Source: Glebionis coronaria (taxonomy: Eukaryota > Streptophyta > Magnoliopsida > Asterales > Asteraceae). From it: 64,000 bases of DNA. Location of the stretch: the NCBI GenBank assembly GCA_025667525.1, contig CM046878.1:94875237-94939236 (forward strand), written 5' to 3'. This document shows positions 11,285 through 22,569 of the stretch, piece after piece (position 1 is the stretch's first letter; each line of letters starts with the position of its first letter). The notes below the pieces were generated by a model. It worked only from the letters and a program-made list of their open reading frames with translations. It searched no databases and was not told where the DNA came from. Both the position numbers and the translations under genes were made by a program.

Positions 11285-12440
11285 CAGAGAGTATATATGA
11301 GTATTACTATATTGTAACTAGTTAAATGTACCATAACTTAGGGTACTTATATTGTGAAGTGTGTTGATTTTAGCATTCCCCTTGTAATGGCTCATTATTA
11401 GTAGTTCAAGGGTTCTTGTAGGTCATTACATATGAGCATTCATAGTACTTTGGAGTTTCTCTGTGTAGATTCTCTTATTTTGACCCATTTGGGTGTTACA
11501 TTTGTCCTTGAGATAAACTGTAGGATCTGTCTGGGATAGTGTATATAAGTATTCCTAGTACTGTGTAGTTTACCCTTCTAGGCAGACTTTTCTATTTAGA
11601 CCCATTTGGGTCTTAAAAGTTGGCCTTTGAGAGGAACCTTGGTTTAAAAATGCGTTTTGCGATCCATTGCGCTAAAGGACCCAAAAGCCATTATGTGATG
11701 CGTGATGCGATCGCGAGCGCAATTTGGACGTGATGCGTTTAGTTAAAAAAAGAAAACGATATTATTTAGAATAGTATAGTCTCCAAAAAGTACCAAGTAA
11801 ATGCAATAAATTTACAAAATAATTTACTAGCATATTAAAAATTAGCCTATAATCCTTGTGTAAAATAAATAATTCGAAAGTAAAGCTTGGCAAAAATACA
11901 TTTAGCAAACTGTAAGGTACTATATTTTCGTTATTGTGTTTGTTTTGGATGTTTTTTTAACAACTCTTATCTTTAGAAAGTCATTAAAATGTGTATGTCT
12001 TTTTTATATGGTTAAAATTTGACAAAAATGACCTAAGTACTAGATTGCGAGAATTGATACCGTCGATAGCATTACACAAATGCGATAAATTGCGGTTTAA
12101 TGCAAACACAATCTGGGATGGCATTGCATTAGGCACCTTGATGCTAAATTTTGCATGCAACGCATCGATGGGTGTAATTTACGCAATGATGTGCACACTT
12201 TTGAACCAAGAGAGGAACTGTAGGATATGTTTGGCTCATAATAGTAAAGTCTAACTAGTTAAATGTACCATAACCTGAGGTACTTATAGTGTAAAGTGTG
12301 TTGAATATGACAATCTCTTTGTAATTTCTCATTACTAGCAGTTTAAGAGTTCTTGCAGGCCATTACATATAAGTAACTATAGGATATGTTTGACCCATTT
12401 GGGTCTTACAATTTTATGGTTGGCATTGAGAGGAACTCTA
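11285..12440. repeat. Direct duplication interrupted by a MITE
   Basis: A block containing AACTAGTTAAATGTACCATAAC, GTGAAGTGTGTTGA, CTCATTA.TAG.AGTT and GACCCATTTGGGT occurs at about 11315-11640 and again at about 12245-12440, with a partial third repeat of the GACCCATTTGGG segment near 11490. The hAT-like element at 11638 landed inside the array. Confidence 0.65.
11638..12210. mobile_element. hAT-like MITE with 8 bp target duplication AGAGGAAC
   Basis: AGAGGAAC occurs at 11630-11637 and at 12211-12218. The 573 bp element starts CTTGGTTTAAAAATGCG and ends TTTTGAACCAAG, so it has inverted termini. The interior is rich in GCGATGCG and TGCATTGCG-like words and encodes nothing recognisable. The exact 8 bp duplication supports hAT membership. 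Confidence 0.8.
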
Positions 12441-12921
12441 GACCATAAATTAAGATACTTTGCATTTCACTTAGTATTTATAGATTTGTATTTTTTTAGT
12501 CTTATTCGTGCATTACCATCTGAATTCAACAAAAGGTCGTAGTCATTTCTCTTATACTTCACTTAATGCATCTTGACTTTACAAAGTCTAAGTATATTTA
12601 GTACTTGGAACTTCAACAAATTTAATTTCATTTATGAATATACAGTTGATACAAAAACATTCATAATGATTGTTCATATGCCACAAAAGTCTTTATAAGT
12701 TTGTAGGATGTAAGGCCTATCTTCAAAAGTACTTAACACATACCAACAAATACTAGATCGAACTTAGAATAGAAAGACATGAGTTTATCATTAAAAATAA
12801 ACATATTTGTTGCAGGTCTTGAAGATAATCATCTGAATCAACACAAGTATTGTAATTTCTTTATTTACGTATTATGCTTGAACTATTTATGTGGCTAATT
12901 TGAATTAACATTAACCTTACC

Positions 12922-13278
12922 ATGTTTAAAAATGCGCGTGAAGAACCAAAACAAGACGTTCTAATTGTCAAGGAAGATGTTGCTTCTAACATTGCAAAAG
13001 GTAATTTAGATAAGGACGTGATGGCCAGAGATGATAAGTCTGAAGAGCTGTATTATGAGATGGGAGAGAGGGGAGTTGAAGAGCAAAAACAGTAGAGATT
13101 GAAAGATGAACAAAAGGTGCAGCGTGAAAAGCATTGGAGGGAAGTTGCTGCAGTAAGAAGACTTGAAGAAAAGTATCCATATGAAACTCACCAGGAAAGT
13201 GAAGTTGGAGACGATTATACATCTTTTACTTACGATAATTTACATTTGGCTTTTCTTGATGAGAAATCACCAAAATAG
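12922..13278 (+). pseudogene. Acidic, charged coding fragment with one internal stop
   Basis: One frame reads 119 codons from ATG 12922 to TAG 13276, interrupted only by TAG at 13093. It is rich in Glu, Lys and Asp and probably helical (for example EKHWREVAAVRRLEEKYPY). It ends with a tail containing SFTYDNLHLAFLDEKSPK. I do not recognise the family. The preceding DNA has TTGTTGCAG at about 12809, which could be a splice acceptor, so this may be an exon remnant of a captured or decayed host gene between the inverted arms. Confidence 0.35.
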
Positions 13279-14104
13279 GATTCTTAGATTTTTTTAACAT
13301 TGCAATCTTAAATGCATTGTTGTATTTGTTGGGAAAAAACACCACAATGCAGTTTGACAATACCAAGTCAAACACTATATAGGTGTGTCCTATAACCAAA
13401 AGACTGGTTATGTGTTTCATATGCTTACAAGGTGTTTGGAAACTTTGAAAGTGCATACCAAACATAAAAAATTGGTAAATCGCAAATTCGAACAATAACA
13501 TAAAGCCTTAATGCAAACCAAAGAACTTAATTTACACATGATTAACATTCACCAAACCAAAAGACTAGCCATTTGAAACCCCTTATTTAAACACATCAAC
13601 CCTCTAAACCTTCATCAACCAACAACTCACATCTCCCTCCGCCTTGCTGCAAAGTCGATCTTTTCTACATTTTTGATGTGCACATCTATGACAATTTTAA
13701 TCAAGATCATTGCCTTGCGCATATCAGAAGTTTGATGTTACTAGAGCTTGGTCACAATCTCCCTTACAGCTCTAGACCCATTGCCATTTTGGAGCTCAAT
13801 AATCAACTCCCCATACGCATTACCCGACCAGTCTACCTTTGAGAGCTATTCATCAATTTTCTTGGTTGCAACATGTCCTCTTGAATCTCACTTTGATAAT
13901 TGGTAACCATCATTCCAGAAATCACAAATGAGTCCGAGGCACAAACAAGGTCAATACACCGAGCCATGATATCGCAAATGAGACGGAATGTAATGCATGT
14001 TCATAAATCTGTGTGTATGTTCGTAAGTGTGTGTGTCTGTTTGTAAGTTCGTAAATGTATGTGTGTGGGCGCACTGCATTATGTAGAAGTTGAAACTTTG
14101 AATT
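13279..14104. other. Unassigned sequence with a possible minus-strand gene fragment
   Basis: Between about 13900 and 13620 the minus strand contains a short coding-like run (SKVDWSGNAYGELIIELQNG, then further fragments) broken by stops. I cannot assign it. The rest, including a TGTGTG-rich stretch near 14010-14065, shows nothing definite. Confidence 0.3.
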
Positions 14105-14420
14105 CATTGCAAATTTTGTCCTTGAAAAAAGTTGCCAAGGTAATAATGGCGGGAAGGTACAGTCGTGAAAAGTGAGAATTGGTTTCGAGGAAATGTTTCG
14201 CACGAAGGAAACGGTGGAGGGTGGGGTTTCGTGATTGGGACGAGCTGAAATGATGAGAAGACCCTCACGTGCATGGCACATAAGGGAAATAACAAGACTA
14301 AACAATATAAAGTTAAGATTTAACATCTCAAGGGTTTTTTCGCATGAATGTGGAAAGTTCGTGGGCGTTTTTGTACCACCTTTCGTCTTAGTTTTTTTTC
14401 CGCATTTTTTCGATATTCAA
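14105..14420 (-). repeat. Right arm of the long inverted repeat pair
   Basis: Reverse-complement partner of 9330-9606, including GAAATGTTTCGCACGAAGG, GACGAGCTGAAATGATG and TAACAAGACTAAACAATAT. It extends a little further inward (ATTTTGTCCTTGAA). See the left arm for interpretation. Confidence 0.6.
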
Positions 14421-14769
14421 GAGACAAAATTTGTAGTTTACCCTAAAATCGAAGATCATTTTTGTCAAGTGTGATATTTTATTAAAACTTAAGAAAAGCT
14501 AAAAAAACAAGATAACACAGAAGCTATGCTAGCTACTTTTATAACTAAAATATAAATTTAAGTTTAGAATTTCTAAATAAAATTCACAAGAACAATTAGA
14601 AAACCTTAGAATCCTAAAACAACGACTTCTTAAGAGGAGGGTTATTGAAAACCAAGCGATTACGAAAATGCCAAATAGACCACATTAGGGTCCCCTAACC
14701 CGTTCGAGATACAACCTAACCATATTCGAAACACGTAAAGATTCAAGTCACTCGAACCACTAAAAAAAG
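14421..14769. other. Spacer between inverted arm and element F
   Basis: AT-rich sequence without recognisable coding potential. It probably includes the outer flank of the element F LTR, whose exact end I could not fix because its partner LTR is outside the window. Confidence 0.4.
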
Positions 14770-15152
14770 GTAGTTGTTGTTCCTATATTAATAACTTCAC
14801 CATGGTTTGATTATAAGAAATAAGATGGAAAAGATATGAATTTTAGAGAGAGAAAGTAGAGAGAATATGTGAATAACTAGGTGAAATTAGATTGAGAAAT
14901 GAAATGAGCTAACCCTTCTTAACATCCTAGGAAGGGCTTTATATAGTCCGCCTACATGTGGGCTTTTCTATGGACTATATTGTTTGGGTCGGGCTTGAAT
15001 ATATGCTTAGTACCTTGAAAGAGGCCTTTTAAGCTAGTCATTAAGCCCGTATTACACGACTATTCTTCTACCTGTTACAACGTTCTAATAAACAATACAT
15101 AATAAACCTATGATCGATCATTCTTGTTTGACTCAATATTTTGAGGCTAACA
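14770..15152 (-). mobile_element. 3' LTR of copia element F (minus strand)
   Basis: On the minus strand the LTR begins at 15152 with TGTTAGCCTCAAAATATTG, directly after a GGGGGAGAT polypurine tract. A TATA box (ACTATATAAAGCCC) is at about 14940-14947, and the LTR ends near AGGAACAACAACTACC. Length (about 0.4 kb) and layout suit a Ty1/copia LTR. The distal end is approximate. Confidence 0.65.
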
Positions 15153-15165
15153 ATCTCCCCCAATG
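15153..15165 (-). other. Polypurine tract of element F
   Basis: Minus-strand ATTGGGGGAGAT immediately precedes the LTR start. It is preceded by AGAGGAATGACCTCTC. A related stretch, AGAGGAATGACCTCACTTCA followed by GAGGAAATTGTTAGC, lies at about 15400-15435 and looks like a duplicated, decayed copy of the same junction. Confidence 0.65.
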
Positions 15166-17153
15166 AGAGGTCATTCCTCTTCGACATTTGGATATTTAAA
15201 GAGATTACTAATCTCACCATAAATGTCTTGAACGTGTAATAGTAGTCTTGTTCCTTCATGTTGTGATCTTTGAGCCTTTGTAGTTGTCTTTCGACTTTGT
15301 CTTTTAATCTTGAGATCTTCAAATCATCCTTGACTTGTCTTTTCCATCTTACGATATTGTGTCTTCATCCACATGCTCACACTATGCACCATCTTAAAAG
15401 CTTGCTAACAATTTCCTCTGAAGTGAGGTCATTCCTCTACATTAATTGTTAAGGAAGATTTTGATCATCAGAGTTGCGGAAGACTTTTGCTTTCTGATTG
15501 TTGAGTATGTCTTTGGGCATGAGTATGTGGTTTTGAATCTTTGACTTTGCAGAGTACACTGTAACGTCACCTTCTTGAGACAAAACATAGACACGGACTG
15601 AATGGATTTGACATTCGTCCTAAATCGGTAGCGTTTTACCTCCTGTCGGTGAAGACCGTTAGACGATATTAAATATCTTACCTGTGATTAGGCAGATTCA
15701 ATTAAGATTCTCCTTGACAGGGTTTCGCGGTTGTACTAGCCGTTCTCTTTACTCGACCGTCTCAAAGCAAGACTACGAACATAAAGAGTGAATCAATTGT
15801 ATAAATATCCACTTGATTAAAGTCGTCAATTTAAATTCCTGGAACAAGTTTGATTCATAAAGACTCTTACCATTGTTGCTTTCCAGTTAACACAAGCTTG
15901 ATCCATAAATAATCTCGCAAGTCACCTACCGTAGCGCTGTTTGAGGTTGACGCTAAAAGGATTTCTATTCGTCACTGTGAATATTAATGAATATCACTCT
16001 GAATATTCTGGTAAGACCATAAAGATATTGCGTAGAAACCTGAAACGAGTTTGAATCAATTAAGAATCAAACCACTGTTGCTTTTCAGTTTACACATGTT
16101 CAATTCATAAAGAATCTTACATATGACCTACCGCGGTGCTGTTTGATTTTAACATTGGAAGGATTTCCACTCATCATTGTGAATACTAGGTGGTATCACT
16201 CTGAGTGTTCTAGCAATATCGCAAGGATATATCGTAGGACTCTCTTCTTCGTCATTCCGTGTGTCCTAACGAGATTTGATTGATCTCTTAGCTCTAGACT
16301 CGATTAGTGCACTTTTAGTAGTCAGAGGCTGGAACAGATGCCACCTATTCAATATCAACTATCTCGGAGTGAGAAAGTCAATAGAAGTCGTTTTGATCTC
16401 CGTTACAATAAAACAAACTTCTTTTGAGAGAAGCCTGAGCAGCTGGGGAAGGGTTGTGCATTACATCACTGGGTCCATGATGTGTTGACTCAGTTTTTTT
16501 CCTAAGTTGTATGGAGGGCTAATTTCTTTACACCCTTTATCCTTACATTTCTTTTTCATTCTTCAACCCCTTCAATGCTTACCAAGACGTCATCACTAGC
16601 ACCTTGTTGTGATTGTTCCAGTGCTAGCTTAAGTACTTAGTCGGCATTCAGCTACGTTCACATTCTACTCCATTTTTCCTAAGGACCTCTAATAGTCTAT
16701 TGGATTGTCCCTGAGAAGATCCCTCCGGTTCTGGTTTGATCATAGGACTTATGCCTAACCACCCTTTTGACACCAATAATGTCGTGAATTAAAGATGTTG
16801 TGGGTATGAGATCGTAACCATAAAACTACTTGAAAGTCTATCAAAGTGTTTGAAAAACATTTAACACCTTGATACTTTTGTCGTTTCAAAAAAGCCCCCT
16901 TCACATGTGCATCGATAATCGAAAGTGTTTCGCACATGTGGGTAAGAGTTAAAGTGCTTGAGTCTTAGATCACATTTTAATCATATTTTCTCCCCTATCT
17001 CTAATATATAAATTTTTTGATATTTTTGATACCAAATTTGATTAAAATATATCGCGAAAAATAGTCTTGAAAATCTTCGGGAGAAAAATGTGTGTTACTA
17101 GCATGAATTATTTGGAACGCCCCCCTCAAAATTTGATCTAATTAAATTGTCAT
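15166..17153 (-). mobile_element. Post-polymerase region of element F, left part
   Basis: This is the left continuation of element F up to the GTCAT target of element B (17149-17153). If rejoined with 59832-60486 it gives about 2.6 kb between RNase H and the 3' LTR, a length seen in copia elements that carry an extra or env-like region. It contains no long frame. Two related blocks of about 200 bp sit at about 15835-16035 and 16035-16215 (shared: ACCATTGTTGCTTTCCAGTT / ACCACTGTTGCTTTTCAGTT, GTGCTGTTTGA, GTGAATA...GAATATCACTCTGA), with a partial third near 15700. That the two halves belong to one element is inferred from orientation and the split TSD. Confidence 0.55.
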
Positions 17154-17433
17154 TGTAAAAACCGCTTTAAAATACTTTATAACATTAAGTGCATGAAAAT
17201 ACGGTTAAATTAAAACTTTGCATTCAATTAATATACGACACGAATCATGAGCATTTAATACGAATATTACGTATATTAATTATACTACAAGTATTACGTA
17301 TATTAATATTATTATTAATACATGATAAGTATTTACGTATAATACTTAAAATGTAACAAGAATAAAACACGTCATTAAAACACGAACATACACGTATATC
17401 CATTTTAGCACGAAAAATGAAAACGAAATGTAT

Positions 17434-17470
<37 letters not shown>

Positions 17471-17804
17471 CGTCCAAAAAGAAAGAAAGGGAGGGCTTGG
17501 ACCGGCCCATTAATTATCCAAATCCTTAAACAACTAAAACTCTAGGGAAGTTATCATAATAACCCTTTTATAGAAAACATCAAAACTAAAAATCTTTGTT
17601 CTTTTCCTTTTGGCCGTGGCACCAACAAACACACACAAGGAGGATTTTTCTTGTTTGATCTTCATTGTTTACGGTATTGTGTTCGTGATCTAAACCATAA
17701 ACTAATCACGCATTCGGTATCTTTTATTCCCTAATATTTTAATTATTTTTTATGCTCAAGATCTTTAAAAACAAGTATTAAAAACATGTTAATTAAAAGG
17801 TTTG

Positions 17805-18285
17805 TCATGGGGATCGGGTAAAGTCTTGGTTTGTTTCGGGTTCACGCAAACCGAGACCAAAGATGGTCTCTATGGTGGTTCGGATCACATAGTCGCACCC
17901 CACAAGGGGTCGGCGTGTGCTTTGGTTTGCCAGCCGCAACCCTAACTGCAAAGCAGTGGGGTGCATGTGGTGGTCAGTGGCAACCCAGAGCCTGCCAGCT
18001 CTCGGTGGGTCTTTGTGGTTAACAGTGGGTACCGGATTACGCCGGCGGGAACATAGGACATGGCAGGGGGAACCCTGGTCAAGCCAGGGGGTACCTTTGG
18101 CCAGCAGTGGCACCGGCACACAATTGGTGGCTGCTGGTGGTGGTAGGCGGCAACCACAGCCGTACGGCTGTAGTGTGTTGTGTGTTTTTCAAGGCACATC
18201 GAGACCTCCCATGGTCTCGGTGGGTCTCTTAGGGGCTCGGGTAAACCAAACACACCAAGGGGTGTGTTCGGCCAAACTTTTACCA
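17805..18285 (+). repeat. GC-rich hairpin-bearing island in the element B LTR
   Basis: About 480 bp of G/C-rich sequence inside an otherwise AT-rich LTR, matched at 46605-47075 in the right LTR. It has perfect small hairpins such as GAGACCA-AAGA-TGGTCTC (17853-17870) and the palindrome ACAGCCGTACGGCTGT (18156-18171). Long frames cross it on both strands, but none is conserved between the two LTR copies in a way that suggests protein coding. Confidence 0.7.
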
Positions 18286-18784
18286 AGACATGTTATGTTA
18301 TTTTATTAAATAATTTTATAAAAGAATACATGGTTATTTTTACTAATTAATATACAAGACTTAGGTTATAATTTAACATGGTCATTTAAATAAAGTTTAT
18401 GTTATAATAATTACTAAAAATAATTATTCATGTTATAAGTACATGTACACTTAATTAATTTATTTAAGAACTTAGCTTAATAAATTAATTACATTATTAA
18501 CCAAGGTTTAATTAAATTAATAACTATACTTTAATTCAATTATACAATAAATCACTTAAAGTAAAGTTTAATTAATAAATCATGAAATATTATTAATTAA
18601 TAAATAATTATAATATTATGTATTATTGTTTTTGATTAATAATCACATGTTAAGACTAAGTATTAAATATTATTAAACTTTACTATATATTAATCATGAC
18701 ATATAATATGCTTATTAAAACTATAGCTTATATCATTTTACTTATTTAATAAGCTTATTATTAATTATGAAAACATGTTAAATA

Positions 18785-19040
18785 TAGAAATATAATACTT
18801 ATGGAAATATACTAAATATGGAAACATGCTATTTATATAAACATGTTATTTATGGAAACATGCTATTTATGGAAACATACTAAATATGGAAACTTTCTAT
18901 TTTTGGAAACTTACTAATTATGGAAACTTTCTAGTTTTGGAAACTTACTATTTATGGAAACTTGGTATTTTTAGAAAGTTACTATATATGGAAACCTGCT
19001 ATTTTTGGAAAGTTGCTATATATATAAACCTGTTATTTTT
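18785..19040 (+). repeat. GGAAAC minisatellite in the element B LTR
   Basis: Roughly a dozen units of about 20 bp with the pattern CTATTTATGGAAACATG or CTATTTTTGGAAACTTA. The corresponding array in the right LTR is at about 47555-47835 and differs in unit number and sequence. Confidence 0.8.
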
Positions 19041-20263
19041 AGAAAGTTACTCATTATGCTATAACACATGAAATACTAAGAAATACATGAATAAACATGA
19101 AACACTAAAACAAGACAAGAACAAGTAAAACAAGTTAAGAACACGTCAAGTAAACTAATAATTAGTAAATATAAGTTAAATAGGCAGCTCATTCATGTCC
19201 CTTTTCATTATGTAGCTATCGTGAAGTCGGAGTGATCTCCCACTTTCGTTTCATCTTCGTTATTGGACATACGGTACGGATATTCCATCATTTAGTAAGG
19301 ACACTCTCTTCCTATTCTTAGGATTCCCCGTTTGCAGACATCTGTTTTCCCCAGTAGTTTACTAAAACTAAACAAGAATTATATGATTAATATTTTAGAT
19401 TGCCTGAGCTATATACATGCATGCCAGTTCCACCTAGTTATGGAGGTACCATAACCATAACACTGGAGGCAACGGTGTTATGACTCTTCCGCGGTGAGAG
19501 TGATTGCTCGCGGCATCCCTTTCAGTTATTTGGCCTATTTTATTATTATCATGTGGGGCGAAGGGGTGCATCCTAGGACAAATTTAGCAAGTTTAAATGG
19601 TAACTGTAGTGTGTGCCTTACATCCGTTACATGGAGCTGATCCCTCCACCCAGACTATTATAATTAGAGGCAAACCCTCTAATTGCATGATGAGGTCACC
19701 CCTCTAAGTATTCATGCACGTTGATACTTCATGACCTATATGGTCTCCGAGCATATTTAAAATACAGTTTTCATTAAAAAAATATACATAAGTCTTTTCA
19801 AAATATAAACCAGTTTATAAACTTACACCAGGTTTTCCAGGACTTACACTTATTCCGCTGTACTTTCATTTCATTCTTTTCTTATGTTTATTGCTATTCA
19901 TTTCATTGTCATATATCCGCACACTGAGCGTATTGCTCAGTCGTATGTTCTTTCCATGTCCCCATACGACAGGTACTAAAGGGCAAAGCTAGGATTATCA
20001 AGAGTACGTGCATTTGGATAGAGGCTCCCTTGTCTTCACTTCTTTTAATGCATTTACATACTTTTGTTTTGCTGGAAATTGTGTAGTCCTTATTCTACAT
20101 TTCTATACTTATGCATTGTGTGTGGAGCTTATGTTTGGAACCGATGTTTATTTCCGGTTTCCTTTATGGTCATTAATGTTTTAGACATTTACCTTGCATG
20201 CTTTGATGACACGCCATAATTACTAAGTAGTGGTCCACTTATCCAAGTGGAGTGTTACAATTA

Positions 20264-20276
20264 TGGTATCAGAGCC
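20264..20276 (+). other. Primer binding site of element B (tRNA-iMet)
   Basis: TGGTATCAGAGCC begins four bases after the left LTR end. It is the complement of the 3' end of plant initiator methionine tRNA, the usual minus-strand primer of chromoviruses. Confidence 0.9.
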
Positions 20277-21384
20277 AAAGTTTTGACATGTAGGCTCTTA
20301 AAATTGACATGTGACTAGTGGGTAGTCACTAGAGTCTTCCTAAACTGACAATAAAATTTATTCATTTCATTTCATTTCATGCATCATTGTTTTCTATTAA
20401 GTTTTTGACTAAGTAATGGTTGTTACATGACTGGCCATATTTAGTCGTATGTGCTTTTCATTTGAGTTTTTTTTGTGAACCGGCCCATAGGCGTTCACCC
20501 TTGCTCATTCAAATTTTGTGTTGTGAACCGACCCATAGGCGTTCACCCTTACTAATGTCAGTATCCGTTGGCTATGCTTTCATAAACTATTCCATGCATA
20601 TTTTATGTTTATCCTATGTTTCTATCAGATTAATCATTTTTCTTGTTCCTCTTTTAAACTGTCAGATGGTTAACACACGCACCAACGAGGAACTTGCTGC
20701 AGCTGTCCAAACAACTTTGCAAGCTATGCTCCCTCAGATCAGGAATCAGATCAAGGCTGAATATCAGAACATCCCGAATCAGAACAATCCTCCTCCTCCT
20801 CCACATGTCACCATACACACCTGGTTGGAGAGACTCAACAAGCAGAAGCCTCGAGCATTTGAGAAGGCTGAGGTCCCATCTGATGCTAAAAATTGGGTCT
20901 CACGCATAGAGGAAATCTTTGATGCCATGGGATGTGATAGAGTGTACAGGGCACGTTTGGCTTGCTACAAGTTCGAAGGCGATGCATTAGCTTGGTGGAA
21001 AGCATACAAGCTGACAAATGGAGATGATGTATGGTTGGCTACTTTGACCTGGGTGCAATTCAAGGAACTGTTCTATAATTAGTTCTTCCCAAGGGCTGAG
21101 CAGGAACGACTAAAGAGGGACTACCATGCTATTCGTCAGAGAACTGGTGAGAACAACACGAAGTTTATGTAGAGATTCCTCGGGTTAGCTGGATTTCTTA
21201 GCACTGCTGCATGTACAGCTGAAGAGCAAGCGAAACACTTTCGTTGGGCTCTTCACTCCTTGACTGCTGATCGGCTACTTAGTGTCACTTTCACCAATGT
21301 GTCACAAGTGGTAGACGTAACACGTAGCTTGGAGATGCTCCATGAGAGCGACGACTATGAGGAGCCAACTCGTCCAGAGAAGAG

Positions 21385-21471
21385 GTATAAATTTCAGTCA
21401 TCAAGCGTTGTCATCTTATTTAAATCAGTACGTTCATTTTATATCTTATCCTATCAAATTGTATCTTTCAG
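21385..21471 (+). other. Candidate intron 1 in element B gag (87 bp)
   Basis: GTATAAATTT...ATCTTTCAG interrupts the frame between EEPTRPEK and QIGGDRSQ. Removal joins AG to G and keeps the frame, and the result matches the family pattern. Its length is a multiple of three, so the unspliced frame also stays open. Confidence 0.65.
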
Positions 21472-21615
21472 GCAGATCGGTGGAGACCGGTCCCAACCGG
21501 CCACTCAGCAGACGGACAACAAGGGGCACAGTCAAATTAATGACCGATACATATCAGACAGGCGTAACGATAATGACAATTACCGTAACAATGCCAGCTA
21601 TTCCAACAACAACAG

Positions 21616-21690
21616 GTCCCTAAGTTCATAAACTCTTCTATGTTAAGTTGTTGTATGTCATACATGCTAACATCTCAGCATCATAAACAG
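21616..21690 (+). other. Candidate intron 2 in element B gag (75 bp)
   Basis: GTCCCTAAG...CATAAACAG, with a consensus branch-site word TGCTAAC at 21665-21671, separates NNNR and NSASRRDQ. The intervening DNA contains stops in the gag frame. The donor GTCCCT is weak. Confidence 0.65.
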
Positions 21691-21755
21691 GAACTCTGCG
21701 AGTAGGCGTGACCAGAATGCTGAGGGTCAGCAGCCCAATAACTCGTCTTCATATG

Positions 21756-21830
21756 GTAATATAACTTAAGCTTTAAGTGTAGTCATGTTTATGCCCCATA
21801 ACAATGTCTCACGCATATGTTCTTAAACAG
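21756..21830 (+). other. Candidate intron 3 in element B gag (75 bp)
   Basis: GTAATATAAC...TTCTTAAACAG separates NNSSSYG and [10 protein letters not shown]. The segment carries an in-frame stop. Removal restores the basic linker that leads into the zinc-knuckle region. Confidence 0.65.
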
Positions 21831-22569
21831 GCTCTCAGGTAGCGAGGGTACCTCCTGGAGGATATACCCATCATATCTGCACTACTTGTGGCCGTAGACA
21901 TCCTGGACCATGCCGTCGGGCTGCCGGCGTTTGCTTTAAGTATGGACAACCATGTCATATGTTGAAGGACTATAAGAAGGGAGAGACTGTTGGTACGTCT
22001 GGTACTACTCTTCCTAAGCCACTAGCTTCAGGTCGTGTCTACACTACCACCAGAGATCAAACAAATAAGTCGACATGTACCATTACTGGCATCCTCTTTA
22101 TGTACGGACATCCGGCTTGCATTTTATTCGATACGGGTGCTACTCACTCAGATATATCCACTAGTTATGCTTCTCGTATTAATCAGACACCTACACCACT
22201 AGAGAACAAAGTAAGTATATATACGCCAATGCGAGACTCTGTGCGCATTACCCATGTGTATAGAGATCTTCCCCTAGAATTTGATGATAACGTTCCCATA
22301 GAGCTCAAGGAGTTAAAAGACCAGCTACGGGAGTTACTAGAGCGAGGTTTCATCCGTCCGAGTGTATCACCATGGGGTGTACTAGTACTTTTCGTCAAGA
22401 AGAAGGATGGCGGCATTCGTTTATGCATTGACTATCGTGAGCTGAACAAGATCACGATTAGGAACCGTTATCCATTGCCACATATCGATGATCTATTTGA
22501 CCAACTGCAAGGTACCAAGCACTTCTCCAAGATTGATCTACGATCCGGTTATCATCAGCTGCGAGTGAA

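Larger units (their letters stand above)
17154..20259 (+). repeat. Left LTR of element B
   Basis: Starts TGTAAAAACCGC and ends AGTGTTACA. Features along it: a (GT)16 run at 17437-17469; a weak TATA-like TTTTATAGAAAAC near 17567; a GC-rich island at about 17805-18285; long AT-rich stretches; a GGAAAC minisatellite at about 18785-19040; and a terminal ACTTATCCAAGT inverted repeat just before the end. Confidence 0.92.

Noticed and set aside
13922..14326. 134-codon minus-strand frame over the right inverted arm
   Set aside because: It follows the repeat arm and a TG-rich simple sequence (HTYIYELTNRHTHL), and the partner arm at 9330 does not preserve the frame.
17805..18309. Long open frames in the GC-rich island of the element B LTRs (both strands)
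   Set aside because: They overlap on both strands and in several frames and differ by frame-breaking changes between the two LTRs. High GC content lowers stop-codon frequency and explains them.
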